NCBI GenBank assembly: GCA_035048495.1
Contig: CM068546.1
Coordinates: forward strand, 12,778,435 to 12,842,434
DNA: 64,000 nt
Direction: 5' to 3'
Source: Euptelea pleiosperma
Taxonomy: Eukaryota > Streptophyta > Magnoliopsida > Ranunculales > Eupteleaceae
Shown here: one piece after another, positions 43,605 through 54,200 of the stretch
Position numbering within the stretch: position 1 is the first letter of the stretch
Layout of the letters: every line of letters begins with the position of its first letter
Made by a program: the position numbers and the translations under genes
The notes under the pieces: model-generated
The model's database searches: none
Told to the model about the DNA's origin: nothing
What the model saw: only the letters and a program-made list of their open reading frames with translations

Positions 43605-44501
43605 ATGAGTGGCGCTCGATGTGTCGCGGTTGTTGTTTTTCTTGTTTTTCTTATTAACAACGTAGTACTTGCCGATGTCAATGGTGTTGTTGATGATAAG
43701 CATTTCTTTGGACGTCGACATGGGTTTGGAGGTGGTTTAGGCCATGGGATTTATCGTAAAGGGTTTAGACATGGTGGAGGTTTTGGTGGTGGTGCAGGTG
43801 GAGGAGGTGGACTTGGTGGTGGTGCAGGTGGTGGTCTAGGTGGAGGAGGTGGACTTGGTGGTGGTGCAGGTGGAGGAGGTGGACTTGGTGGTGGTGCAGG
43901 TGGTGGTCTAGGTGGAGGAGGCGGACTTGGAGGTGGAGGTGGACTTGGTGGTGGTGCAGGCGGTGGTGTAGGAGGAGGAGGCGGACTTGGTGGTGGTGCT
44001 GGCGGTGGTTTGGGTGGAGGTGGTGGACTTGGTGGGGGTGGCGGAGGTGGACTTGGTGGGGGAGGGGGAGTTGGTGGTGGTGCAGGAGCTGGTGGTGGTT
44101 TTGGTGCTGGAGGTGGTGCTGGTGCGGGTGGGGGACTTGGGGGTGGGGCTGGAGGAGGCGGTGGGTTGGGCGGCGGTGGTGGTGGGGGGTTAGGTGGCGG
44201 TGCAGGTGGTGGAGCTGGAGGTGGCTTTGGAGGTGGTGCAGGAGGAGGTCTTGGTGGTGGGGCTGGTGGTGGAGGTGGTTTTGGCGGTGGTGGTGGAGGT
44301 GGTGTGGGTGGTGGTGCAGGTGCTGGAGGAGGGTTTGGAGCTGGAGGCGGTTTTGGTGGCGGTGCAGGTGTTGGTGGTGGTCTTGGTGGAGGTGGTGGTG
44401 GTGGCTTTGGTGGAGGTGGGGGATTCGGAGGTGGGCTGGGTGCAGGAGGTGGTGCAGGATACGGCGGTGGAGCAGGATTTGGTGGCGGAGGTGGGCACTA
44501 A
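43605..44501 (+). CDS. Secreted glycine-rich protein GRP3 (longest paralogue)
   Basis: 298 residues. Residues 1-23 are a signal peptide (MSGARCVAVVVFLVFLINN, cleavage expected after A23 before DVNGV). VDDKHFFGRRHGFGGGLGHG and RKGFRHGGG follow, then about 240 residues of GGLGGGAGG, GGGGG(L/F) and AGAGGGFGAGG units ending GFGGGGGH. The conserved pre-repeat segment is shared with GRP1 (FFGRRHGFGG), while GRP2 has lost part of it. It is expected to be exported to the wall. It differs from GRP2 mainly by extra Gly repeat units. The start is supported by paralogue alignment and the signal peptide; 30 upstream codons (from 43515) are also open. Confidence 0.92.
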   Translation: MSGARCVAVVVFLVFLINNVVLADVNGVVDDKHFFGRRHGFGGGLGHGIYRKGFRHGGGFGGGAGGGGGLGGGAGGGLGGGGGLGGGAGGGGGLGGGAGGGLGGGGGLGGGGGLGGGAGGGVGGGGGLGGGAGGGLGGGGGLGGGGGGGLGGGGGVGGGAGAGGGFGAGGGAGAGGGLGGGAGGGGGLGGGGGGGLGGGAGGGAGGGFGGGAGGGLGGGAGGGGGFGGGGGGGVGGGAGAGGGFGAGGGFGGGAGVGGGLGGGGGGGFGGGGGFGGGLGAGGGAGYGGGAGFGGGGGH

Positions 44502-44653
44502 AATGGGCAGATGAGGGTTTCATCAATTAGTTGATAGGATGGTTTATGCAATAATTCATTGAAAATGTTTAGTGATCGTAGTTAAGTGTAAGCAGCAATG
44601 TGTTGTTTTGAAGTTTGAAAGTGTTGGTTATATAAATATAAATATTAAATATA

Positions 44654-44673
44654 TAGAGAGAGAGAGAGAGAGA
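44654..44673. repeat. (GA)n microsatellite in the GRP3 3' flank
   Basis: A short GA run just after atatatag, absent from the GRP1 3' flank. This is a slippage tract. Confidence 0.85.
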
Positions 44674-44944
44674 TTTGAAATTGTACCGAGTGTTTTAAGA
44701 AAGAAATTGGTCTTTAATTTGCATGAGAAAGTACGTACGTACACTCTTAACATGTCCCTTTTTCATCATCAATGAAAACTGTGTAGTCTTGTGTCATTCA
44801 TGATTAATTTCTTGATCAAACGGTGGTGATGTGTTTTGATTTTAGTTTTACGATTGAGATCAGTCTGGTAATAGCGTCTTTTTAAGCTCTTCTGATCCCA
44901 AACACATGCAAGGACCCCACTAAGTCTGCCATCCATTAATTCCT

Positions 44945-46135
44945 AGCATTAACTCTTCTTTTTAAAGCTCTTGGGTCTACTCTTAGATCCCTCGTGACCT
45001 CATCATCTGTTGCGCATGCCTTCATCAATCTGGACTGTACAGGTGTCAATGAGCCATAGATCATAACTTGCTCGAATCAAACAATCGCCATTTTTTTTTT
45101 TTGCAAAAAAAGGGAACTGTACTAGAAATGCTTAGGAGGGAAAATGAGATCAACAGTAACCCATCTATGTTGGCTCCCTGCAAATCTATGACCCACTACT
45201 AATGCAAAAAAAAATCAGTCGATCCTCTATTTTATACATAAAAGGAAGACGCCCTACAAAAGTCTCAGGCTGATTTTCATTCAAGGAAGCTCCGTAATTT
45301 GCTAATCGGTCAACTGAGAAATTAACTTCTCTCCAAGTAGAAGTGATGAAACAGTGATGAGTGCTCGCTATGGCTGTTTCTCATCTGGATCTAACTTGCC
45401 ACAACATCTTTTTCTGTCCGAAAGCTCGGACTGCTGCTCTCGAATCTGATTCGATCCAAAGGTTTTTCCATCATCTATTTATAGCCCATTCCAAGCCGTC
45501 AACAATAGTGCGACACTCAGCCATGAAGCTAGTCGTGATACCCAAACCTTCACAAATGGCTCCCTTGCAATTGCCAAGATGATCACGGAAGATGACACCA
45601 TGGCCCCCAATCCTCGGATTCCTTTTGACAGCCCCATCGCAATTAATCTTTGCAAAATTGACAAGGGGATGCTGCCACCTGCACTCTCCAATCCTCAGAG
45701 CTTTCCTCGGCTTGTACCGGACTCCTAAGTGAGAAAGAGACAAGGTGTCCTGAATAGAGTTGGACATGGTCTTTGAAGAGACATCCCCTGCTTCCTTGAT
45801 GGCCTCCAGAATTTTCTTTTTGATAGCTTCCTCTTCAGGTTTGCTGCCTTCGAATACATACTCGTTCCTGGAGTGCCATATGGTGTTGGCTGTACAGAGA
45901 GCGGCCACACACCAAAGGTCCTTCAAGATGGGCTGAAGGAGTCACACCACGAAAGCGCTTCTTTGAAGGACCCGAAGATTTTCTGATGTTTGAACAGGGT
46001 TGAGATCCAGCCCCATAACAATCACCATCTCGATTATGTATATATATGGATTCAACTCTGTATTACCAGCCGTGTCCATGTTTTAAGCTTTAGATCAGAT
46101 GGTCAGAATTGACACCATTACTTCAATCAAATCAA
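44945..46135. repeat. Dispersed repeat family D (copy 4), split by a LINE
   Basis: 44950-45091 (gctcttgggtctactcttag, aatctggactgtacaggtgt, gaatcaaacaatcgccat) continues at 46017-46135 (aacaatcaccatctcgatta, tgtatatatatggattcaac, ccatgttttaagctttagat). The 45092-46016 segment between them is the LINE. Confidence 0.7.
45092..46016 (-). pseudogene. 5'-truncated LINE: C-terminal RNase H (RVT_3) fragment
   Basis: The - strand frame 45926-45471 encodes IWHSRNEYVFEGSKPEEEA, then FAKINCDGAVKRNPRIGGHG, VIFRDHLGNCKGAICEGLG, FMAECRTIVDGLEWAINR. This is the plant LINE-associated RNase H fold, with the DG, E and D-type acidic positions visible. The frame is then lost toward the 3' end, which closes in an A-tail (T-run 45091-45102). 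Flanking AACAATCGCCAT (45080-45091) and AACAATCACCAT (46017-46028) form a 12-bp target duplication with one change. Confidence 0.85.
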
Positions 46136-46327
46136 ACCACTCAAAGACCTAAAGCCATTGGAGCTTCCCAACCTCAATTACAGAAATTAAAAAATAAAAA
46201 ATTTAATATATACTTGAGCCCCAAACTGTGTGAAGATAAAAAATAAAAAAAAGCGAAAATTATCAAAAAGTCCGTAGTGTACGCACGACCCGACCATTCA
46301 AGCCGTAGGAAATTTTTGGTTCTGATT

Positions 46328-46427
46328 NNNNNNNNNNNNNNNNNNNNNNNNNNNNNNNNNNNNNNNNNNNNNNNNNNNNNNNNNNNNNNNNNNNNNNNNN
46401 NNNNNNNNNNNNNNNNNNNNNNNNNNN
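46328..46427. other. Assembly gap (100 N)
   Basis: Exactly 100 N, a conventional gap of unknown size. Sequence continuity and orientation across it are not assured. Confidence 0.99.
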
Positions 46428-47560
46428 AGGACAGTCCACCGTCCAATCTCACTGCCAGGAAATCCAACTCGATCCAAGTAATCCCATTCTCAGGGACCCT
46501 AATGATGATATTTTTGTTGCTCCTTCTGCTATCCTTCCCATAGACATTGATGAACTTATTTCTCATCGTAAGGGTGTTCGAAATTGTGTTACCAAGCACC
46601 CTATCTCTCACTTTGTTTCCTACCAGTAGCTCTCCCCATCCTACAGGGCATTTGCTACTTCCCTATCCAGTGTCGTTCTGCCATCTAGTGTCTCAGAGGC
46701 TCTTAACCAACCATAGTGGAAAGCAGCCATGCTAGAAGAGGTGACAACTCTAGAAAAGAATGGTACTTGGGATCTGGTTCCATTGCCTAGAGGAAAGAAA
46801 CCAGTGGGGTGCAAGTGGGTATATACAGTGAAATACAAAGAAGATGGAAGCATCGACAAGTACAAGGCTCGTCTCGTAGCAAAAGGGTACACGCAACATA
46901 TAGGATTGACTACCAGGAGACGTTTGCTCCTGCGGCCAAGATGAACTCAGTTCGAGTTCTGTTGTCTCTTGCAGCGAATCTATCTTGACTCTTCCACCAG
47001 CTAGATGTCAAAAATACCTTCCTCCATGGTGACCTAGAGGCATGGTTTAAAATTTCGGAATGTTACGTATGTTGCGTTTCGTTTCATAAGGAAACCGAAA
47101 CGAAACATTCAATGTTTCGTATGTTTCGTAATGTTTCGGAATGTTTCAGTTTATTTCGCCGAGACAATCCGATACAATCCAAAAAAATAAAAATAAATAA
47201 ACATATAATTTAATAATTTTGAATAATATTTCGTAATGTTTTGGAATGTTTCGTAATATTTCGTAATGTTTCATAATGTTTCGGAAATGTTTTGTAATGT
47301 TTCGAAAATTTCGTTTTTTCAATGTTTCGTGAATGTTTCATTTCGTTTCGGAGTTTGTCTCAATTTTTCACTTGACCGAGCAATCCTCCGAAAACGAAAT
47401 TTTAAACCTTGCCTAGAGAAAGAGGTTTACATGACAAGCCCGCCGAGGTTCATCCAATTTGGGTAAAGACCTTGTGTGGTGCCGATGAGAAAGCCTTGTA
47501 TTGGCTTAAACAGTCACTTAGTTCTTGGTTCAAGAGGTTCAGTTGTGCAGTCAATAGTGT
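46428..47560 (+). pseudogene. Ty1/copia fragment: integrase end to start of reverse transcriptase (+ strand)
   Basis: The reading includes [114 protein letters not shown]. After the hAT insert (47041-47411) it resumes EVYMTSPPRF and WFKRFSCAVNSV. It has in-frame stops and a frameshift at 46905. It begins at the assembly gap and ends at about 47560, where a - strand part of the same family begins. It is the same family as 55365-56706. Confidence 0.8.
47041..47411. mobile_element. hAT MITE, CATGGTTTAAAA family (copy 2), inside copia
   Basis: CATGGTTTAAAATTTCGGAA at the left and gaaattttaaaccttg at the right. Flanks CCTAGAGG (47033-47040) and CCTAGAGA (47412-47419) are an 8-bp duplication with one change. 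The interior is many copies of aatgtttcg(g/t). Deleting the element restores the copia reading. Confidence 0.85.
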
Positions 47561-47566
47561 TTAAGA

Positions 47567-50304
47567 ATGTGCATGCCTAACCGAAAAGAGCATGCTCAAC
47601 TTCAAGAAGGTGACGATTTTTTCTCTCAGCAGTCCCATTCTGTTGAGGTGTTGAAGAGCACGAGGTCTAAGGAAAAATGCCATGAGATGCAAAGTAGGCT
47701 TTCAGACCCCCATCGAGGTATTCCCCCCCCCCGCACCCCCCATTGTCAGAGCAAAGAATCTTAAAAGTTGAATTGAGTGGTAACCATCTTATGGAACTCT
47801 TGGAAAATGGAGAAGACATCTTTGGTTCGCATAAAGGTACAACCACTAAAGTCATCTACAAAGGTAGCAAAATACCAATATCCAAACAAAGAAGTCACAG
47901 GCGCGGGGCCCCACACATCAGAATGCACAATAGAAAAAGGAGTAGTACTTTTATTCTCACTAATGGGAAAAACAGAACGACAATGTTTGGCCAGTTCACA
48001 TGTTTCACAATGAAAGGAAATTGTAGAAACAGAAGAGAAAGTAGGAAAAAGCATTAATTGATCTTTATTGACTCTACTACTACTACTACTGATGCTAAAC
48101 TAGTGTGTAGATACAGAAACCAAAAAATCTAAGATGTATAAGCCACCGTACTCATGTCCACTGCCAATCGTCCGCCTCGACTCCAGATCCTGAAACGCAG
48201 AGTGAGAAGGAAAAAACGTTTACAGTTAAGAATTTTGGTAAGACTACTGACGGATAGTAAATTAGCAATGAATTGCGGAACATGCAAAACAGAAGACAAA
48301 CAGAGAGCTAGTATGGCATGAACATCCCATATTCCAAAGATAGCGAAATAGGTGCCATTAGCTATCCGAACATTATCACAACCAGAGCAAATACCATAAC
48401 TAGAGAAAACGGAGGACATACTAGTCATGTGATCAGATGCCCCTGAATCAATGATCTAAGATGGGCTGGAAGGTACAGTAGAGGCAGAAAAAACAGTCCT
48501 AGTATCTGTGTGAGCAAATGCAGACGTGGAAGTGGAGGCCTGCCATTGAATTGTACCATCATGCGGTGAAGTCGCTCAAGATTTGAGGAAGAGAGCGAGT
48601 CTGTGTCCCCAGAGGAGGTAGACACTGGTGGTGCGATGTCCTGTGTGACTGAGTGCGCTAAGTGAGGTCCCTGTTTCGCTGATTGACGCTGACAAGAAGT
48701 CGGGACCTGTCCTGGAGACGTCCATGGAGCTTCCAGCAAGTGGCCTAGATATGGCACATGCGACCGCAGTGATCATACTTGGGTCTGGGTCGGTCCCCAG
48801 ACTCCTTCGGACTGGATGTCTGGCCCTTCTGATTGGTAGCAGCTAGGGCAGAGCGGTCCTGAGTATCACTCCCACTGCAGAGTTGCATGGCAGAGCAGCG
48901 GTTGTCCCCCCACCTCTGAATGTACCCATAGACCTGTGCTAGAGAGGTAGGAGCAGGATCCCTGCCAAGGATCTGAACACGAGCTCCCTTAAAGCTCGGA
49001 TGAAGGCCAGAGAAAAACCGGAAGATCCGGGAATGTTCAACCATCGCCTTTAAGGACTTGACGTCATCCGCGCACTTGGGGAAGTAACTCTGGTAGTGAT
49101 CGATCTCCTCCCATTTGCTTCGAAGAGAAGCATAATATGTACCAAGCTTCATCTCCCCCTGACAAAGACAAGATATCTCTTGTTCTACTTCATAGAGCTT
49201 GGCGAAATTGCCCACCTGGAGTATGTCTGAGATACGTCATCCCAAACATCTTTGGCCGTTGGTAGGAATATAAACCCTTTGCTGATCTGGGTTTGCATCG
49301 AGTGAAGAAGCCAGGGCATGACAGTCAGGTTCTTCATAACCCAAACCCGGTGAGATTTATCCTTCGGATTTGGTTCTTTAGTATACTCACTGTAGCCACG
49401 GCCCCCAATGTACATGAGTGCAAAAGTCTTCCATTATAGGAAGTTGGTGCCATCGAGCTTTACAGTGGTGACGCAGAGCTGAGGGTTGTGACCTCCATGA
49501 GTCATAGGACGATCCTCAGAGGAAGAGCTAAAAATCATAGATATGGCCTCAGGGGAACTCATCGGAGTAGGACCACCAAAAATAGCAAGTAATGTACTGG
49601 AGGCTCCTAGAAAACCGAAGCGAGGTCTAGAGGATCCCTAAAGGCCCAATTAGTTGTGCGCCTAGGACAGGAGGGCCCAAAAAGGTCTGATTTTGAAAGA
49701 AAATCAAAACCCAAAAAATAGCTGGGGGATCTAGGTGATTTTTGGAAACTAGGGTTCCGACGGTCAGAATTCGTCGAACCAAGTTTCAAACTGTTCCACG
49801 AGCAGTACTGAAGAGGGCGTCAAGGTCAGAGGGCCCTGCTGTTGCGCGAATCTCACAAAAATCCAAAACCCAAATATTTGAAAATCGGGCCGATTTTTGG
49901 AAACTGACGATTCGACAGTCGGAAAAATGCGAGGTGGCTTTCTGACAGTCCCCGGGTGAATACTGGAGGGGGCGGCTAGGGTAGAAAACCCTACCGTGGT
50001 GCGGATCTCAAGAAAATAAAAAACTAAAAATTCATCGAAAAACGCGTTGACCGGAAAAATGCTGGAGAAGCTTGAGAAGAAGACAAATTGGATCTCTGAT
50101 GCGGCTAAGGGAAAAAACTAACAAGGAAATAAGAGCCTCTGGTGTTTTCCCTCAAGATTAATCCTCGGATAGCACAGGAATGATCTCTGCGATTTCCTCA
50201 AAAGTTCTCCTCGGCTCCAGATGCTCACAAAACCGTCTTAGATCGGAATGAAGTCTCTAAGGGACAAAAGACACATGCCCTAGAGCTACCATGCTCTGAT
50301 ACCA
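47567..50304 (-). pseudogene. Ty1/copia element: gag, protease and integrase (- strand)
   Basis: From right to left on the - strand: primer-binding site TGGTATCAGAGC (50304-50293); gag with HRVWVMKNLTVMPWLLHSMQ, KDVWDDVSQTYS (49415-49185), then KLYEVEQEISCLCQGEMKLG, YYASLRSKWEEIDHYQSYFP, HPSFKGARVQILGRDPAPTS (49215-48745) and a degenerate zinc knuckle (KYDHCGRMCHI); a protease-like region (FIANLLSVSSLTKILNC, 48428-48129); GAG-pre-integrase (HCETCELAKHCRSVFPIS) and the integrase core (STTPFSIVHSDVWGPAPVTS, YFATFVDDFSGCTF, 48054-47761), then FKILCSDNGGE-type and FASHGI segments. It has several frameshifts. The rest of pol is absent here: the sequence flips orientation at about 47560. Confidence 0.85.
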
Positions 50305-50458
50305 TGTTGTAAATAAGGTTATAACCAATAGATGAAGGTTATAGAGAGAAGAGGGAAAAAGTATATTGGAGGCAGAAGGTGGAGAAGGAGATTAGGGTTA
50401 GAGAGAGAAGTTGTGGGAAGAGAAGAGAATGAATTGTTAATTCATTCTCTCTCACACA

Positions 50459-50503
<45 letters not shown>

Positions 50504-50671
50504 GGAGAAACCCTACAAAAGAGTAACACTATTCACGTGGTACTATTCATGTGGCACTATTCACACAACACTATTCACATGAATAGTGAAAAACCAAAAA
50601 GAGCCCCACGTGGGAAGTGGGACGCAGCCCGCTTGAGACACCCACGTGGGTGTATTACATAAACTCCAACA
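50305..50671 (-). repeat. Copia 5' LTR (- strand)
   Basis: Bounded by tgttgtaaataagg and aaactccaaca, the TG...CA ends in the - strand sense, and directly abutting the primer-binding site. It includes a (TA)n tract (50461-50498), four cactattcac(g/a)tg-type repeats (50526-50590) and two cccacgtggg palindromes. It is close to the LTR at 55028-55364. Confidence 0.85.
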
Positions 50672-50679
50672 GATAGTTA

Positions 50680-50825
50680 GCGGTTGTTTGTTGCCTTTCT
50701 TTACTTAGTTGAGTGTTTTGTTTGGTCTTGTCCTTCGTAGGTCATCTTGACCTACTTGGCTGATCTTGTTTCTCCTTTGGCTTTTGGCTTTTATTGCATT
50801 CTACAATTATCAAAAAAAAAAATGT
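50680..50825 (+). mobile_element. LINE/SINE-type 3' tail with poly-A
   Basis: ttgtttgttgcctttcttta, gtcttgtccttcgtagg and tttggcttttattgcattct end in a run of A at 50812-50821. Composition and A-tail match 3' UTRs of 5'-truncated LINEs. No target duplication was defined. Confidence 0.4.
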
Positions 50826-51230
50826 TAACGAGTTCATAGAATTTGTAGCCGAGATGAGGATTTTGAAATGGATGAGTGGAAAGACTTGGAAAGAAAAAAA
50901 AATTATAGATGAATGCATTTGTTAAAAATATGAGTGGGCCCCAATAGGTGATAAAATAAGGAAGAGTTGATTGAGATTATTTTTCCATGTGCAACAAAGA
51001 TCAATGATAGCCCCAATGAGAAAGAATGAAAGAATGTGCAAGTTGAGGTTCTAAAAGGGCAAGGGAAATGCCAAAAAGGGCATGGATTGAATATTGTAAG
51101 AAAATTCGAACACACTTGCCTTAACGCAAGACATCATTAGATAAAATTGAATGGAACTAACTAGTTATTTAACCTGTAATCATGAATCAATATCATTCCA
51201 AAAGAAGCATATTACAAAATGGAAACATAC

Positions 51231-54200
51231 AGGCTGATGGACTCCCTGCTTGACCATAGACTGGTTTGAGCTTAACTGCCTCTCTTCTCAGCGTATACTC
51301 TTTGGAGAATCGTTCCTCCAAGAAATGATCAAGCTCCAAACAGACTTTTGGAAACCCTTTTGGATGCTGACTTTGGCAAACTTGACATCTAAGTGTTTCA
51401 CCCATTGACGTAGCTATACAAGATTCACAATATACTGCACAAAGAGAAACATTAGAATCAAATATGTTCCAATTGATTTTTGCTGACTTATTTGATGCAA
51501 AACCTGCTAATACTTGTCATGATTAATTAAAGTGCAAAAGTTTACCATGGCCACAATTAAGCACAGCAGGTCGATAGAGAAGTTGCTTGCATGCAGCACA
51601 CAGTACATCGCTAATGGAAACCAGCTTCCAAGCTCCATCCTTCAGATCATTTTCTGAAAAATTATTCTCTTCAACAGCTACATTTCTAGTTGCTTCAAAA
51701 ATCCCTGCATCAGTTTTTTCAGGAATAGCTGCTGTATTGTCATGAACTGTCGCATTGCAATTTTGCTGCTGGAAACCAGCTACATCGCTGATGGAAATCA
51801 ACTTCCAAGCTCCATCCTTCAGATCATTTTCTGAAAAATTATTCTCTTCAACAGCTACATTTCCAGTTGCTTCAAAAATCCCTGTATCAGTTTTTTCAGG
51901 AATAGTTGTTGTATTGTCATGAACTGACGCATTGCAATTTCGCTGCTCATAAGTGGTAGAAGGGTTATTTTTCCAAGTGGAACAAGTGGTCGAATATGAG
52001 TCGGACTGAGAACACATGGTGGTGGAAGTGGGAGGGCAACCCAGGAGATTCAATTCATTACCAGTATGTGAGCTGGTTAAATGATCACCAAACTGAGGTG
52101 AGAAGCAACCAAATTTCTTTTCTTCTTCTGGAAAATGCAAAGACAACGATACATAAATCATAAAGAAGAACCAACAATATCTGACCAAATGTAATGGAAG
52201 ATAATGACTAATAGAAGTCAACTACTACAAGCTTCCTAAGAAATGCTTGTGGTAGTATATTAGTTTGAAGATTTACAAGGGATATTCAATTTATAGTTGA
52301 TTTCACAAAAGAAAATGCAGCCATAATGCAAGCCACAGGTGATCAAACACAATGCTTTGCAAAGAAAAGTAAGATTGTATGGGCGAAAAAATCGGAGTAT
52401 TTCAAGATTCAAAGATACCAAAGCACCCAAGCTTAAGCATCTTTTGCTCAAGATTATTAAAGAGATCTATGACAATGGAAATCTAAAGCACAATTGATAT
52501 TCCCGTATGTCCACCTTTAATGACTTTCATCTAAAAGCGAATCCTAAAGAGTAGCATGAAACTTCAGAAGTCCAAGGTAAATCTTGCATCCCTTTAGAAC
52601 AGCCACAGGCTCAAAAACTACTGACATTCAATCATCGAAATGAACAAATGGTTAGTGCAAAATTGAAGGATAAAAGAAGAAACAGTTCTCCAGAGAATGT
52701 CGACAACATTGGCAAGCAAATAGTGAACATATAAAAGCATCTCCATAGGCGGCAAATCTGCTTTTCAAACAGATTTACAACAACCATGACACCTGAGGAG
52801 AAAGCAGAACATTTTTTTGTATCATACAATAGAGTACTGGTATGACTTGCTGCTATAGAAGACAACACGAGGGTGTTTCATAACAATGTTAACTTTGTGA
52901 GGCACAATTTTAGCCAGTCCTAAGTCAACCTTCATGTCGTGTTAATGCATTTTTCTGAAAGTGGACCAAAAGCCGCTGATTTACTTGAGAAAAAAATAGG
53001 TTTTACCTTGGGCAGGTGAAAATTTGGGATCGTACAGTTAATGTTTTAAGGGTATAGAAGTTTGCAATTTTGTGCCAAGGCCCAATATTCAAAGGCACTT
53101 AAATGTATTTTTTACAAATTTTCGGTAAAATTACTATTCATTTTGACTGAAATTTCATGAATAATAAATTTTGGCTGGATTTTGGAAAAAAAAGTCAGAA
53201 CACGTGAAAATTTTGTCCAAGTTTTCGGACTACTTCAAGGCCAAACCTTCCCAGCCTTGGAAACCCATTCAATCTTCAGAAATTCTTGGGAATTTAGGGT
53301 AAAAAAACAACCAATCCACTTGGATTATAATTTGGAAAAAACTTGTTCTTTTGGTTAGTAGAGTGGATTGAAGCATTTTGGGGTTTTCTCCAAAATTTCA
53401 AGGTATTGTTGAAATATATCAATTAAACCGTAATTTCTATTGGTTGTTATATGTGATAGGAATATCTTTGCCCGATTGACAACATAGTTAGATAAACATT
53501 TTTTTCGGAAACGTATTTTTTAATATTTAGATACTTAAAATATATGCAAATGTTCTAAATTAATTGTAAAGAGGACTTATAAACTATACATAATATTCAT
53601 TAATTACTAGAAATCAACTATGATTAATTAGCTATCTATTTATAGTCTTATTTTGTAATTAATAAATATTTAAAACTAATTTTTATATAAAATTTAAAAT
53701 ATTTATAATTTTGCACAGAAAATTACAAAATCCTAATGCATCCAATGCATTCATATACGACGTACTATAAGCATTTTTTTTAAAGGCAACTGAGGTTGGT
53801 CAGCAAGTTAGTGGGTAAATGTTTGACGACAAGTTTTGAACCCAGGTCGTGGTATTTGTTAAACAACCATTTATCCCAAAAGATCGACCTGTTGGGGAAA
53901 ACTGAAACAACTATGCATACCAACGGGTCGTCGGGCCAACACAACATGTGCTTACACAAGCTATGCTAACACTCCCCTCGGCAAGAATACACTCCCCTGG
54001 AGACTTGAACCTGCGACCTCCCAGACCTTAAGGCTCTGATCCCATGTTAAACAACCATTTACCCCACGAGATTGACCAGTCAGGGGAAAGGTGAAACAAC
54101 TATGTATACCAACAAGACGTCGGGCCAACACAACAAGTGCACAAGAACACACCCGTTGCTAACAGCATTAACACCTAACAAATTAACGAACTGACCAAGT

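Noticed and set aside
43765..44526. 253-codon His/Leu-rich frame on the - strand
   Set aside because: It is antisense to the GGT/GGA repeats of GRP3; composition follows directly from CCACC repeats. The same applies to Pro-, Thr- and Val-rich frames over 21728-22035 and 32836-33249.
46174..46611. Open frames on both strands across 46.2-46.6 kb
   Set aside because: They are held open only by the 100 undetermined bases.
53992..54045. tRNA-like text (gacttgaacctgcgacctcccag) in the TRIM interior
   Set aside because: No acceptor stem or D-arm; better explained as TRIM internal sequence next to its primer-binding site.
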